Shown: piece by piece, positions 46,553 through 54,883 of the stretch
How positions within the stretch are numbered: position 1 is the stretch's first letter
Layout: every line of letters begins with the position of its first letter
Source of the DNA: Alphaproteobacteria bacterium
GTDB lineage: Bacteria; Pseudomonadota; Alphaproteobacteria; DSM-16000; Inquilinaceae
Assembly (NCBI GenBank): GCA_028281925.1
Contig: JANQIX010000082.1
Span: forward strand, 1 to 64,000
DNA length: 64,000 bases
Direction: 5' to 3'
Program-made: the position numbers and the translations under genes
Notes under the pieces: model-generated
Told to the model about the DNA's origin: nothing
Databases searched by the model: none
The model's input: only the letters and a program-made list of their open reading frames with translations

Positions 46553-49267
46553 CTATGCAGCCGGCGCCTGCGTCGACATGGGCACCGTCAGGTCGACCGT
46601 CACGACGGCCATGCGCGGCTCGTCGGCGTGGACCTCCCGCTTGAAACCCAGCTCTTCACACATCTTCAGCATGGTGCGGTTCTCGCGCAGCACCTCGCCA
46701 TAGACCTCCTGGATGCCGCGATCCCGGGCGTAGTCCAGGATCTCGTGCATCAGCTGCCAGCCGAGCCCGTTGCCCTTCATGTCGGACCGGACCATCACGG
46801 CATATTCCGCCCGCTCGTTGTTGGGGTCGGCGGCAATGCGCACCACGCCGAAGATCTTGCTCTCGCCTTCCTCCTCGCCGATCGCAACCAGAGCCATTTC
46901 ACGGTCATAGTCTATCTGGGTCAGGCGCTGGGCCGCGCTCAGCGGCAGCTCCTTAAGCGGCGCGAAGAAGCGCAGCCTAGTGTCCTCGATCGTGCACCGG
47001 CCCACCATCTCCTGGATCAGCGGCAGGTCTTCCGGGACGATCGGCCGCAGCAGGAATTCCGCCCCGTCTTCGATGGTCAGTGTCTTGGTCAGCCAGTGCG
47101 GCACCGGGCGGATGGCCGTGCGGCGCGGGCTGCCCTTTTCCAAGGGAGGCCGGACCTTGATGCGGGCGTCCAGCGCCAACACGCCTTCGTCATTGGCGAA
47201 TAGCGGGTTGATGTCCAGCTCTTCCACCTCGGTCAGGTCGGTGACCATCTGCGACAGCTTGATCATGGTCAGCCCGACGGCATCGAGATCGACGGCCTTG
47301 ACGTTGCGGTAGGCCTGCATCTCCCGGTAGATGCGCGTGTGCGTCATCATCTCGCGCGCCAGCACCATGTTCAGCGGCGGCAGCGCGATCACCTTGTCCT
47401 GCACCACCTCTACTTTGGTGCCGCCCTGGCCGAACAGCAGCACGGCGCCGAAGATCGGGTCTTCGGCGATGCCCAGGATCAGCTCGCGCGCGCCCGGCAT
47501 GTTCGCCATCTCTTGCACGGTGAAGCCTTCGATGCGGGCATCCGGCTCCAGCGACTGCAGGTTGGAGAGCATGCGCGCGGCCGCCCAGTGCACCTCGTCC
47601 GGCGAGCGCAGGTTCAGGCGCACGCCCCCCTTGTCGGTCTTGTGCGTGATGTCCGGCGAAAGGATCTTCAGCGCAACGGGCTTGCCGAATTCTTCCGCGA
47701 CCTTGGCGGCCTCTTCCGGATTGGCCACCGAGACGGTGCGGACCACCGGAATTTCGTAGGCGCCGAGAACGTCCTTCGCTTCGGGCTCGGTCAGAATGTC
47801 GCGGCCGTCCGCCATCGCCTTCTGGATCACGGCCCTGGCGCGGTCCGGATCGGCGGTGAACAGCTCCGCCACCGAGGGCGGCGTCTGCACCAGCAGCTCT
47901 TGGTTGCGTTTGTAGTGCACCAGATGCATGAACGCCCGGGCCGCCTGCCCCGGTGTTTCGTAAGTCGGGATCTTGTTGCGCGCGAACAGCCGGCGGGCCT
48001 CGACGGCCGCGCCTTCACCCAGCCAGCTGGTCAGCACCGAGGCTGACCGCCGCTTCTCCAAGGTGCTCACCACGGCCTCGGCCGCTTCCAGACTGTCGGC
48101 GATCGCCTGCGGGCAGTTCAGCACCAGGATCGCGTCGGTGTTGGGATCTTCCAAGAGGCCTTCCAGGGCGTCGGCGTACCGCTGCCCGGGCGCGTCCCCG
48201 ATGATGTCGACCGGGTTGGCCTTGGACCAAGTTGGCGGCAGCACCTTGTTGAGCGTCTCCACCGTTTCCGGTGCGACCACAGCCGGCATGCCGCCGGCGT
48301 CCACTAGCGATTCCGTGGCCAGCACGCCCATGCCGCCGCCATTGGTCAGGATGCTCAGCCGTTCGCCCTTGATCTTCATGCCGGTGGCCAGCGTCTCCAC
48401 CGCGTCGAACAGCTCCACCATGGTGTAGACGCGCAGCATGCCGGCGCGCCGGATGGCAGCGTCATAGACGGCGTCGGCACCGGCCAGTGCGCCGGTGTGG
48501 CTGGCGGCGGCCTTGGCGGCCGCCTCGGTCCGGCCGGCCTTCAGCACGATCACCGGCTTGGTGCGAGCAGCCGCACGGCCGGCGGACATGAACTTCCGCG
48601 CCTCGCTGATGGATTCGATATACATCAGGATGGCGCGCGTGTTGGGGTCGGCGGCCAGATAGTCCAGCATGTCGCCGAAATCGACATCGGCCATGTTGCC
48701 GAGCGAGATCATGTGCGAGAAGCCGATGCCGCGCGCGGTTGCCCAGTCGACCACCGATGTGGCGATGGCGCCCGACTGCGTCAGGAAGGCAATGTTCCCC
48801 GGCAGCGGGTTGATGTGCACAAAGCTGGCGTTCACGCCGTGATGCGGCACCATGATACCCAGGCAGTTCGGGCCGATGATGCGGATCAGGTGCGGCTTGG
48901 CCGCGTCCAGCGCCTGCTGCACCAGCGCCTTGCCCTCTGTGTCGCCGCCCTCGCCGAAGCCGGCGGTGACGACAACCACCCCCTTGGTGCCGCGTGCGCC
49001 CAGCTCGGCGATCACGCTCGGCACCGTCTCCGGTGGCGTGACGACGATGCCGAGATCCGGCGTGATCGGCAGATCGGCGATGGAGTTGTAGCAGAGCGTC
49101 GACTCGATCGACTGCTCGCGCGGATTGACCGCCATGACCGGCCCGTCAAATCCCGCGTTGAACAGGTTGTGCGAGAGCACGGCGCCGACCGATCGGGGCC
49201 GCTTGCTGGCGCCGATCACGGCGATGGATTGCGGCTTGAACAGATATTCAAGATTGCGGACGGACAT
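46553..49267 (-). CDS. ADP-forming acyl-CoA synthetase / GNAT fusion (Pat-like)
   Basis: A 904-residue protein with the layout of bacterial protein lysine acetyltransferase Pat/PatZ. CoA-binding domain (about 5-100: IAVIGASKRPRSVGAVLSHNL), succinyl-CoA ligase-like domains (IRIIGPNCLGIMVP; FLTQSGAIATSVVDWA), ATP-grasp (about 480-700: VALKILSPDITHKTDKGGV) and a C-terminal GNAT domain (about 735-890: YAVMVRSDMKGNGLGWQLMHEIL). SHTGALAGADAVYDAA keeps the His normally phosphorylated in ADP-forming synthetases, so the synthetase part may be active. ATG at 49267 with GGGGAG upstream. Confidence 0.88.
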   Translation of the reverse strand: MSVRNLEYLFKPQSIAVIGASKRPRSVGAVLSHNLFNAGFDGPVMAVNPREQSIESTLCYNSIADLPITPDLGIVVTPPETVPSVIAELGARGTKGVVVVTAGFGEGGDTEGKALVQQALDAAKPHLIRIIGPNCLGIMVPHHGVNASFVHINPLPGNIAFLTQSGAIATSVVDWATARGIGFSHMISLGNMADVDFGDMLDYLAADPNTRAILMYIESISEARKFMSAGRAAARTKPVIVLKAGRTEAAAKAAASHTGALAGADAVYDAAIRRAGMLRVYTMVELFDAVETLATGMKIKGERLSILTNGGGMGVLATESLVDAGGMPAVVAPETVETLNKVLPPTWSKANPVDIIGDAPGQRYADALEGLLEDPNTDAILVLNCPQAIADSLEAAEAVVSTLEKRRSASVLTSWLGEGAAVEARRLFARNKIPTYETPGQAARAFMHLVHYKRNQELLVQTPPSVAELFTADPDRARAVIQKAMADGRDILTEPEAKDVLGAYEIPVVRTVSVANPEEAAKVAEEFGKPVALKILSPDITHKTDKGGVRLNLRSPDEVHWAAARMLSNLQSLEPDARIEGFTVQEMANMPGARELILGIAEDPIFGAVLLFGQGGTKVEVVQDKVIALPPLNMVLAREMMTHTRIYREMQAYRNVKAVDLDAVGLTMIKLSQMVTDLTEVEELDINPLFANDEGVLALDARIKVRPPLEKGSPRRTAIRPVPHWLTKTLTIEDGAEFLLRPIVPEDLPLIQEMVGRCTIEDTRLRFFAPLKELPLSAAQRLTQIDYDREMALVAIGEEEGESKIFGVVRIAADPNNERAEYAVMVRSDMKGNGLGWQLMHEILDYARDRGIQEVYGEVLRENRTMLKMCEELGFKREVHADEPRMAVVTVDLTVPMSTQAPAA

Positions 49268-49417
49268 GGTCAGGGTCTCCCCGTTTTGCCCACGGCATTC
49301 GACGCTCGATCAAGAGCGAGGGTCTACCGTCAAGCAGCCCGACGTTCCGCGGCCGCGCCTCGCTTTCGCCCTCGCAAGGCACAACGACAGAGACGAGCCT
49401 TCGGCTCCCGCTCGCCA

Positions 49418-49978
49418 TCACTTCACGGGATCGTCCCGTCCCCTCCCCAGCGCCGCCAGTTCTTGTCTGTAGTGGTCGGCAGCCGCGTCGTTAAAGCAGA
49501 CAAAGGTTACACATTCGATACGATCATATTTCTTAAGTTCTTTAAGAACTGTGGACACTGCAATCGTGGCCGCCCGATCGGCTGGAAACCCATAGATGCC
49601 GGTGCTGATCGCCGGGAACGCCACCGTCGCGATCCCGTTCTCGGCCGCCAGCGCCAGGGCTCGGGCGTAACAGCGCGCCAATTGACCGTCTTCGCCTTCA
49701 GAGCCGCCGCGCCAGACCGGGCCGACACAGTGAAGCACATGCCTGGCCTTAAGGGCGAAGCCCGGGCTGATCACGCAATCGCCGGTCGGACACCCACTAT
49801 GGTTGGCATCCGTGTACCGCATCAGCTCCGGCCCGGCGGCGCGATGGATGGCACCGTCGACCCCACCGCCGCCGGCCAGCGCACTGTTCGCCGCATTGAC
49901 GATGGCGTCGACCGCAAGGCCGGTAATATCGCCGATAAACAGATCCAGGCGATCGGCGGGTGCAACCGAGTCGGGCAT
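49418..49978 (-). CDS. Macro-domain protein (O-acetyl-ADP-ribose deacetylase-like)
   Basis: A 186-residue macro domain. ADP-ribose binding motifs: GDITGLAVDAIVNAANSALAGGGGVDGAIH (MacroD-type loop 1), GCPTGDCVISPGF, VLHCVGP, FPAISTGIYGFP (loop 2). It probably removes ADP-ribose from proteins or deacetylates O-acetyl-ADP-ribose. ATG at 49978 preferred over one at 50041 because it begins just before the fold. Next to a putative protein acetyltransferase on the same strand; a functional link is only a thought. Confidence 0.9.
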   Translation of the reverse strand: MPDSVAPADRLDLFIGDITGLAVDAIVNAANSALAGGGGVDGAIHRAAGPELMRYTDANHSGCPTGDCVISPGFALKARHVLHCVGPVWRGGSEGEDGQLARCYARALALAAENGIATVAFPAISTGIYGFPADRAATIAVSTVLKELKKYDRIECVTFVCFNDAAADHYRQELAALGRGRDDPVK

Positions 49979-50181
49979 GGGGTCCGCAGATGGTGGACCG
50001 GAATACGCGAAAGTGTAAACCAAACTGCGCTCAGCCGCCATCTCAGCGTAGGCGAATGGCGGTATGCTGCATAATCGTGGCGTCGATGATCGATGGACCG
50101 CTGCGGCATTGGAGCGTTCTTGCGATTGCAGCGCCCGATCCGATCTCTGAACAAGGTGATCGACAAGAAGGGGGACGCGTC

Positions 50182-51279
50182 ATGGCGAAGGTGCTCGCAA
50201 GCGCGGTTCTTGGGCTGGGCATGGTGGCCGTGCCGATCTTCGGCACGTTCGCTCAGGACCCGGGCCTGGAGGTGGTGGCGGAATTCGGCGCGGAGAACCC
50301 GCCCGGCAACATCGCGGTCACGCCGGACGGCCGCATCATCATGAGCCAGCATCCCTTCTACGGCCCGGACTGGCGCGTGGTCGAAGTGATGCCGGACGGG
50401 TCGGTAGCGCCGTTCCCGAATGAGGCCTGGGCCGGACCCATGGATGCGAACGGGATCGGCCTTGTCGGCCCGCTCGGTCTGCGCTCGGACCCGCAGGGCG
50501 TGATCTGGATGCTGGACCGCACACCGGCGGAAGGGCAGGCCGGGCGGATCGTTGCCTGGGACACCGAGAGCGACAGCCTGCATCGGATCATCTATCTGGC
50601 ACCGCCGGTGATCCGTCCCGACAGCTTTCTGAACGATCTTGCCGTCGATCCGGTGAACAACGCCGTCTACATCACCGACACGGCCGGCGACCACTCCGCA
50701 CTTCTGGTGGTGGATCTCACCACGGGCCTGGCGCGCCGTGTGCTGGACGGCCACGAAACGATGCGGCCAGAGGATATCGATATGGTGATCGACGGCCGGA
50801 CCGTGACACTGGGCGGGGCACCGGCCCGCGTCGGCGCCAATCCGATCACGGTCGATCCCACCTACAGCTGGGTCTACTACGCACCGATGAACGGGACTTC
50901 GCTCTATCGTCTACCGGCGCGCGACTTGGCCGATCCGTCGCTGACGGACGAAGACCTGGCCACACGTGTGGAACGCTATGGTGACAAGCCGATCAGCGAC
51001 GGGATCACCGTCGATGGCGGCGGCAATGTCTACATCACTGCGATCACCGACAATGCCGTTGGGGCAACGCTGCCCGCAGGCGGGTACGAGACGCTCCATC
51101 AGGACGACACGCTTTTGAGCTGGGCCGACGGCATGGCCTTCGGGCCCGACAACCACGTCTACGTAACCGTGAACCAGCTGCACCGTTCGCCACCTCTGAA
51201 CGACGGCGAGGATGCGTCGGTGCCGCCCTATTACATCGTCCGCTTCCCCGCGCTGACCTCGGGCACGCCCGGACGCTGA
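50182..51279 (+). CDS. Exported beta-propeller, major royal jelly/yellow-related
   Basis: A 365-residue secreted protein with a signal peptide (VLGLGMVAVPIFGTFAQ). Repeating propeller blades are visible: GNIAVTPDGRIIMSQHP, GLRSDPQGVIWMLDRT, FLNDLAVDPVNNAVYITDT, GANPITVDPTYSWVYYAPMNGTSLYRL, SDGITVDGGGNVYITAI. The blend matches the MRJP/yellow family known also in bacteria. Ligand or enzyme activity unknown. The ATG at 50182 has GGGGGA upstream; a hydrolase gene follows 24 bp later. Confidence 0.82.
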   Translation: MAKVLASAVLGLGMVAVPIFGTFAQDPGLEVVAEFGAENPPGNIAVTPDGRIIMSQHPFYGPDWRVVEVMPDGSVAPFPNEAWAGPMDANGIGLVGPLGLRSDPQGVIWMLDRTPAEGQAGRIVAWDTESDSLHRIIYLAPPVIRPDSFLNDLAVDPVNNAVYITDTAGDHSALLVVDLTTGLARRVLDGHETMRPEDIDMVIDGRTVTLGGAPARVGANPITVDPTYSWVYYAPMNGTSLYRLPARDLADPSLTDEDLATRVERYGDKPISDGITVDGGGNVYITAITDNAVGATLPAGGYETLHQDDTLLSWADGMAFGPDNHVYVTVNQLHRSPPLNDGEDASVPPYYIVRFPALTSGTPGR

Positions 51280-51303
51280 CACCCGCTTCCAATGGAGATC
51301 CAC

Positions 51304-51906
51304 ATGACGGGACCTCAGACCCTGCTGCAGATGGTGGGTGCGTCGTCGTCGCCGGCGCCGCTCTCGCAGGCCGCGGTGATCGTGATCGATGCGCAGAACG
51401 AATATGTCGATGGCCGATTGCCCTTGGCGGGCGTGGACGAGAGCCTTGAGGCCATTGCGCATCTGTTAGTGCGCGCCCGTGGGGCGGAGGCGCCGGTGAT
51501 CCATGTGCGGCATATCGGACGTCCGGGCGGCGCCTTCGACCCGGAGGGCCGGTCCGGCGCCTTTGCGCCGCAGGCCATGCCGGAAGCCGGCGAGATCATC
51601 GTCGGCAAGGGACTGCCCAACGCTTTTGCCGGCACCGACCTGATGGAGGCGCTGACCGCGATCAACCGCAAGCAGCTGATCGTCGCCGGCTTCATGACGC
51701 ATATGTGCGTCAGCTCCACCGTCCGCTCGGCGCTCGACCACGGCTTTGCCAGCACCGTGGTGGCCGGGGCGACTGGAACGCGGGATCTGCCCGGCGCGAC
51801 AGGCGGCGGTGTGGTGCCCGCGGCGGCACTTCACGCGGCCAGTCTGGCGGCGCTGGCCGACCGGTTCGCCGTGATCGTTCCGGGCGTGGACGACGTACCG
51901 GACTGA
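51304..51906 (+). CDS. Isochorismatase-like cysteine hydrolase
   Basis: A 200-residue hydrolase of the nicotinamidase/isochorismatase family. Catalytic Asp in VIVIDAQNEYVDG, Lys in IIVGKGLPNAF and nucleophile Cys in FMTHMCVSSTVRSA are all present. Substrate unknown. The ATG at 51304 has GGAG 6 nt upstream; an ATG four codons earlier is less well placed. Probably co-transcribed with the propeller gene. Confidence 0.88.
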   Translation: MTGPQTLLQMVGASSSPAPLSQAAVIVIDAQNEYVDGRLPLAGVDESLEAIAHLLVRARGAEAPVIHVRHIGRPGGAFDPEGRSGAFAPQAMPEAGEIIVGKGLPNAFAGTDLMEALTAINRKQLIVAGFMTHMCVSSTVRSALDHGFASTVVAGATGTRDLPGATGGGVVPAAALHAASLAALADRFAVIVPGVDDVPD

Positions 51907-51931
51907 AGTGAGCGCGCCGAGGGTTCTCGGT

Positions 51932-52402
51932 TCAGATCTCGCGCCCGATCAGGCGGTCGATGGAGAACCGGCCGCCACCGCGGATCACGAAGGCAAACGC
52001 CAGGATGCCCCACATCATGGGATATTCGTAACCGCCATCGGTCCAGAAGTATCCCATCGGCTTGTGCACGCCGATCACGGCCACGGCCATGAAGGCCGTG
52101 ACGGCAAGCGCGACCGGACGGGTCAGTACGCCCAGCATCAGCATCAGGCCACCGACGAATTCCAGCAGGCCGGCAGCCGTCGCGAACAGCCAGCCGGGCG
52201 CAAAACCCATGCCGGCGAAGGCCTCCGCAGTGCCCTGCAGACCGGCGCCGTCGAACCAGCCGAACAGCTTCTGCGCGCCGTGCGGCACCAGCAAGAGGCC
52301 GGCGGTTACCCGCAGCATCGGCTCCACGATCACACCGAGAATGCGATAGACGGGGCCGAGCGGCCGAATGATCAGACGTTGTGATGGCTGTTGTTCGCTC
52401 AA
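51932..52402 (-). CDS. DoxX-family membrane protein
   Basis: A 156-residue membrane protein with four hydrophobic segments. Family motifs: LRVTAGLLLVPHGAQKLFGWFDG, GLLEFVGGLMLMLGVLTRPVAL, and MMWGILAFAFVIRGGGRFSIDR near the end. DoxX proteins are linked to thiol and oxidative stress responses, mechanism unclear. Convergent with the hydrolase gene. Confidence 0.85.
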   Translation of the reverse strand: MSEQQPSQRLIIRPLGPVYRILGVIVEPMLRVTAGLLLVPHGAQKLFGWFDGAGLQGTAEAFAGMGFAPGWLFATAAGLLEFVGGLMLMLGVLTRPVALAVTAFMAVAVIGVHKPMGYFWTDGGYEYPMMWGILAFAFVIRGGGRFSIDRLIGREI

Positions 52403-52487
52403 TGCCCGCTCCGGTGTTCTTCAGCGCCGATGGTCTACAGCTAGTCCAATAGGCGAGATCGCTGGGAGACCAATCCCTGCTTCCAGC

Positions 52488-52703
52488 TCATTTTGTCCTG
52501 TTGCGTCGTCCTGCGGACAGGCGACTCAGGGTCACGCCTATCACCAGGAGAACTCCGAAAAAGACAAGAGGAATTCCCGAATAACATAGCAGGTGTCTTC
52601 CAAAATCAGCCTCAATTCCAATTGAGATCAGCCAATCATTACAGCTATCCGTGCCAAGAGCTATCCAAGAAATTACGGCACCAACTGCGATTATGTTCTC
52701 CAA
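52488..52703 (-). CDS. Possible small two-segment membrane protein
   Basis: From a TTG at 52703 the frame gives 71 residues with two hydrophobic segments (NIIAVGAVISWIALG; SGIPLVFFGVLLVIGVTL) and a basic tail (RRNRTK). Two cysteines lie between. The region is less GC-rich than its neighbours. There is no good ribosome binding site and no family known to me. It could be noise or a remnant of transferred DNA. Confidence 0.35.
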   Translation of the reverse strand: MENIIAVGAVISWIALGTDSCNDWLISIGIEADFGRHLLCYSGIPLVFFGVLLVIGVTLSRLSAGRRNRTK

Positions 52704-52712
52704 TATCGGGTG

Positions 52713-52750
52713 TCTGCTTTGCAACTTGGGTTCAATTCCCACGGGCGTCA
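52713..52750 (+). other. tRNA-like fragment (anticodon loop plus T-arm)
   Basis: CTGCTTTGCAA resembles the anticodon arm of tRNA-Ala(UGC), and GGGTTCAATTCCC is a textbook T-arm. A D-arm and 5' acceptor strand are missing and the acceptor end does not lead to CCA, so this is not a functional tRNA. It ends at the fcl stop. It may be chance or the scar of an integration at a tRNA 3' end. Confidence 0.3.
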
Positions 52751-53725
52751 CACAGGCTCGATGCCGCGCAGCTGTTCCACGTTGTCCAGAAACCACCGAT
52801 ACGTCCGTCGAAGCCCCTCTTCGAGAGTCGTCGGCGATTGCCAGCCGAGCGATGAAAGGCGGCTGACGTCGAGCAGCTTCCGCGGCGTGCCGTCAGGCTT
52901 CGTGCGATCCAACACGAACCGGCCCTGGTAGCCGACGACCTCCGCCACCTTGTGGGCGAGATCCAGGATCGTCACATCCTCTCCGGTGCCGACATTCACG
53001 ATCTCGGGGGAGGAATAGCGCTTCAACAGAAACACCAGCGCGTCGGCGAGATCGTCGACATTGAGGAACTCTCGCCGCGGCGTGCCGGAGCCCCAGATCA
53101 CAACTTCGCCGTCACCGCGCTCTTTGGCCTCGTGCACCTTGCGCAACAGGGCCGGGATCACGTGGCTGCCGGCCAGATCGAAATTGTCGCCGGGGCCGTA
53201 GAGGTTCGTTGGCATGGCGCTGATCATGTCGGCGCCGTGCTGGCGGCGATAGGCCTGGGCCAGCTTGATGCCGGCGATCTTGGCGACGGCATACCACTGG
53301 TTGGTCGGCTCCAGCGGCCCGCTCAGCAGCGCGTCTTCCGGCATGGGCTGCGGGGCCAGCCGGGGGTAGATGCACGACGACCCCAGGAACAAGAGCTTGG
53401 CGACCCCAACCTGATGGGCTGCCGCGATCACATTCGCCTCGATCATCAGGTTGTCGTAGAGGAAGTCGACCGGGCGCGTGTCGTTGGCGAGGATGCCGCC
53501 GACGGTGGCCGCCGCCAGCACGACGGCGTCGGGCCGGGCCTCCGCCATCCAGGCCTCAACCTCGGCCTGGCGCCTCAGGTCGACCGCGTCGCGCCCAGCG
53601 GTGACGACCGCGCAGTCTTCCGATGCCAGCCGTCGTGCGACGGCGCTGCCGACCATGCCGCGATGGCCGGCCACGAAGACCCGTCGGCCGGCGAGGGGGA
53701 ACAGGTCGTCAGCCACTGCGGTCAC
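52748..53725 (-). CDS. fcl: GDP-L-fucose synthase
   Basis: A 325-residue SDR-type epimerase/reductase turning GDP-4-keto-6-deoxy-mannose into GDP-L-fucose with NADPH. Motifs: [43 protein letters not shown] (Y-x3-K), [12 protein letters not shown], and [19 protein letters not shown]. The GTG at 53725 overlaps the end of gmd by 17 bases and has AGGAG upstream; GTG at 53716 is an alternative. Second step after Gmd, for fucosylated surface polysaccharide. Confidence 0.94.
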   Translation of the reverse strand: MTAVADDLFPLAGRRVFVAGHRGMVGSAVARRLASEDCAVVTAGRDAVDLRRQAEVEAWMAEARPDAVVLAAATVGGILANDTRPVDFLYDNLMIEANVIAAAHQVGVAKLLFLGSSCIYPRLAPQPMPEDALLSGPLEPTNQWYAVAKIAGIKLAQAYRRQHGADMISAMPTNLYGPGDNFDLAGSHVIPALLRKVHEAKERGDGEVVIWGSGTPRREFLNVDDLADALVFLLKRYSSPEIVNVGTGEDVTILDLAHKVAEVVGYQGRFVLDRTKPDGTPRKLLDVSRLSSLGWQSPTTLEEGLRRTYRWFLDNVEQLRGIEPV

Positions 53726-54779
53726 GGCGCCCGAGCTCCTGCGCCACGGCGACAAGATCGGCCGCCACCATATCGCGAACCAGCCGGCCGAACGAGGTCT
53801 TGTGCTGCCACCCCAGCCGCTCGCGCGCCTTGGTGGGATCACCCAGCAGCAGCTCGACTTCCGTCGGGCGGAAATAGCGGGGATCGATCTGCACCAGAAC
53901 GTCGCCGGTCACGCCGTCGCGCCCCGTCTCGTCGGCGCCCTCGCCCTGCCAGACGATGCGGCGGCCGATCTCGGCAAAGGCCAGCTCCACGAACTCGCGC
54001 ACGGAATGGCATTCGCCGGTGGCCAACACATAGTCGTCCGGCTCCGGCTGCTGCAGCATCCGCCACATGCCGTCCACATAGTCGCGGGCATGGCCCCAGT
54101 CGCGGCGCGCATCCAGATTGCCGAGATAGAGCCTGTCCTGCAGGCCGAGCGCGATCGCCGCGACACCGCGCGTGATTTTGCGGGTCACGAAGGTCTCGCC
54201 GCGGATCGGGCTTTCATGGTTGAAGAGGATGCCGTTGGAGGCGTGAAGGCCATAGGCCTCCCGATAGTTCACGGTGATCCAATAGGCATAGAGCTTCGCC
54301 GCTGCGTAGGGGCTGCGGGGATAGAAGGGCGTCGTCTCACTCTGCGGCGTTTCCCGGACGGCCCCGTAAAGTTCCGAGGTTGAGGCCTGGTAGAACCGCA
54401 CCGTCTTCTCCAGGCCGAGGATGCGGATAGCCTCCAGCAGCCTCAGGCAGCCGAGGGCATCGGCGTTGGCCGTATATTCCGGCGTCTCGAAGCTGACGCT
54501 GACATGGCTCTGGGCGGCGAGGTTATAGATCTCCGTCGGCTGTGCGTCGGCGATCAGGCGAATCAGATTTGTCGCGTCCGTCATGTCGCCGTAGTGCAGG
54601 CGGAAATGGACGTCGCTCTCATGCGGATCGCGATAGAGATGGTCGATCCGCTCGGTGTTGAACGAGGAAGACCGGCGCTTGACGCCGTGGACCTCGTATC
54701 CCTTTTCCAGCAGCAACTCGGCCAGATACGCGCCGTCCTGCCCGGTAATGCCCGTGATCAGTGCAACCTTGTCTGCCAC
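53709..54779 (-). CDS. gmd: GDP-mannose 4,6-dehydratase
   Basis: A 356-residue SDR enzyme making GDP-4-keto-6-deoxy-mannose. Motifs: [89 protein letters not shown], and [14 protein letters not shown]. The GTG at 54779 gives the family N-terminus and has GAGG just upstream; the longer frame beyond is not conserved. Operon with fcl. No glycosyltransferase is adjacent. Confidence 0.95.
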   Translation of the reverse strand: MADKVALITGITGQDGAYLAELLLEKGYEVHGVKRRSSSFNTERIDHLYRDPHESDVHFRLHYGDMTDATNLIRLIADAQPTEIYNLAAQSHVSVSFETPEYTANADALGCLRLLEAIRILGLEKTVRFYQASTSELYGAVRETPQSETTPFYPRSPYAAAKLYAYWITVNYREAYGLHASNGILFNHESPIRGETFVTRKITRGVAAIALGLQDRLYLGNLDARRDWGHARDYVDGMWRMLQQPEPDDYVLATGECHSVREFVELAFAEIGRRIVWQGEGADETGRDGVTGDVLVQIDPRYFRPTEVELLLGDPTKARERLGWQHKTSFGRLVRDMVAADLVAVAQELGRRDRSG

Positions 54780-54883
54780 CCCAGCCTCGACGCCCGATAA
54801 CCGGCGGCTCCCATGCCGCCGCGAAGGACCGCTAGCTGGACCGCCGGTCGTGCCGATGTCAATGCGGGCGTGCGGGTTGCCGT

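Noticed and set aside
52713-52750. Functional tRNA gene
   Set aside because: Only an anticodon-like and a T-arm-like part are present; no D-arm, no pairing acceptor stem.
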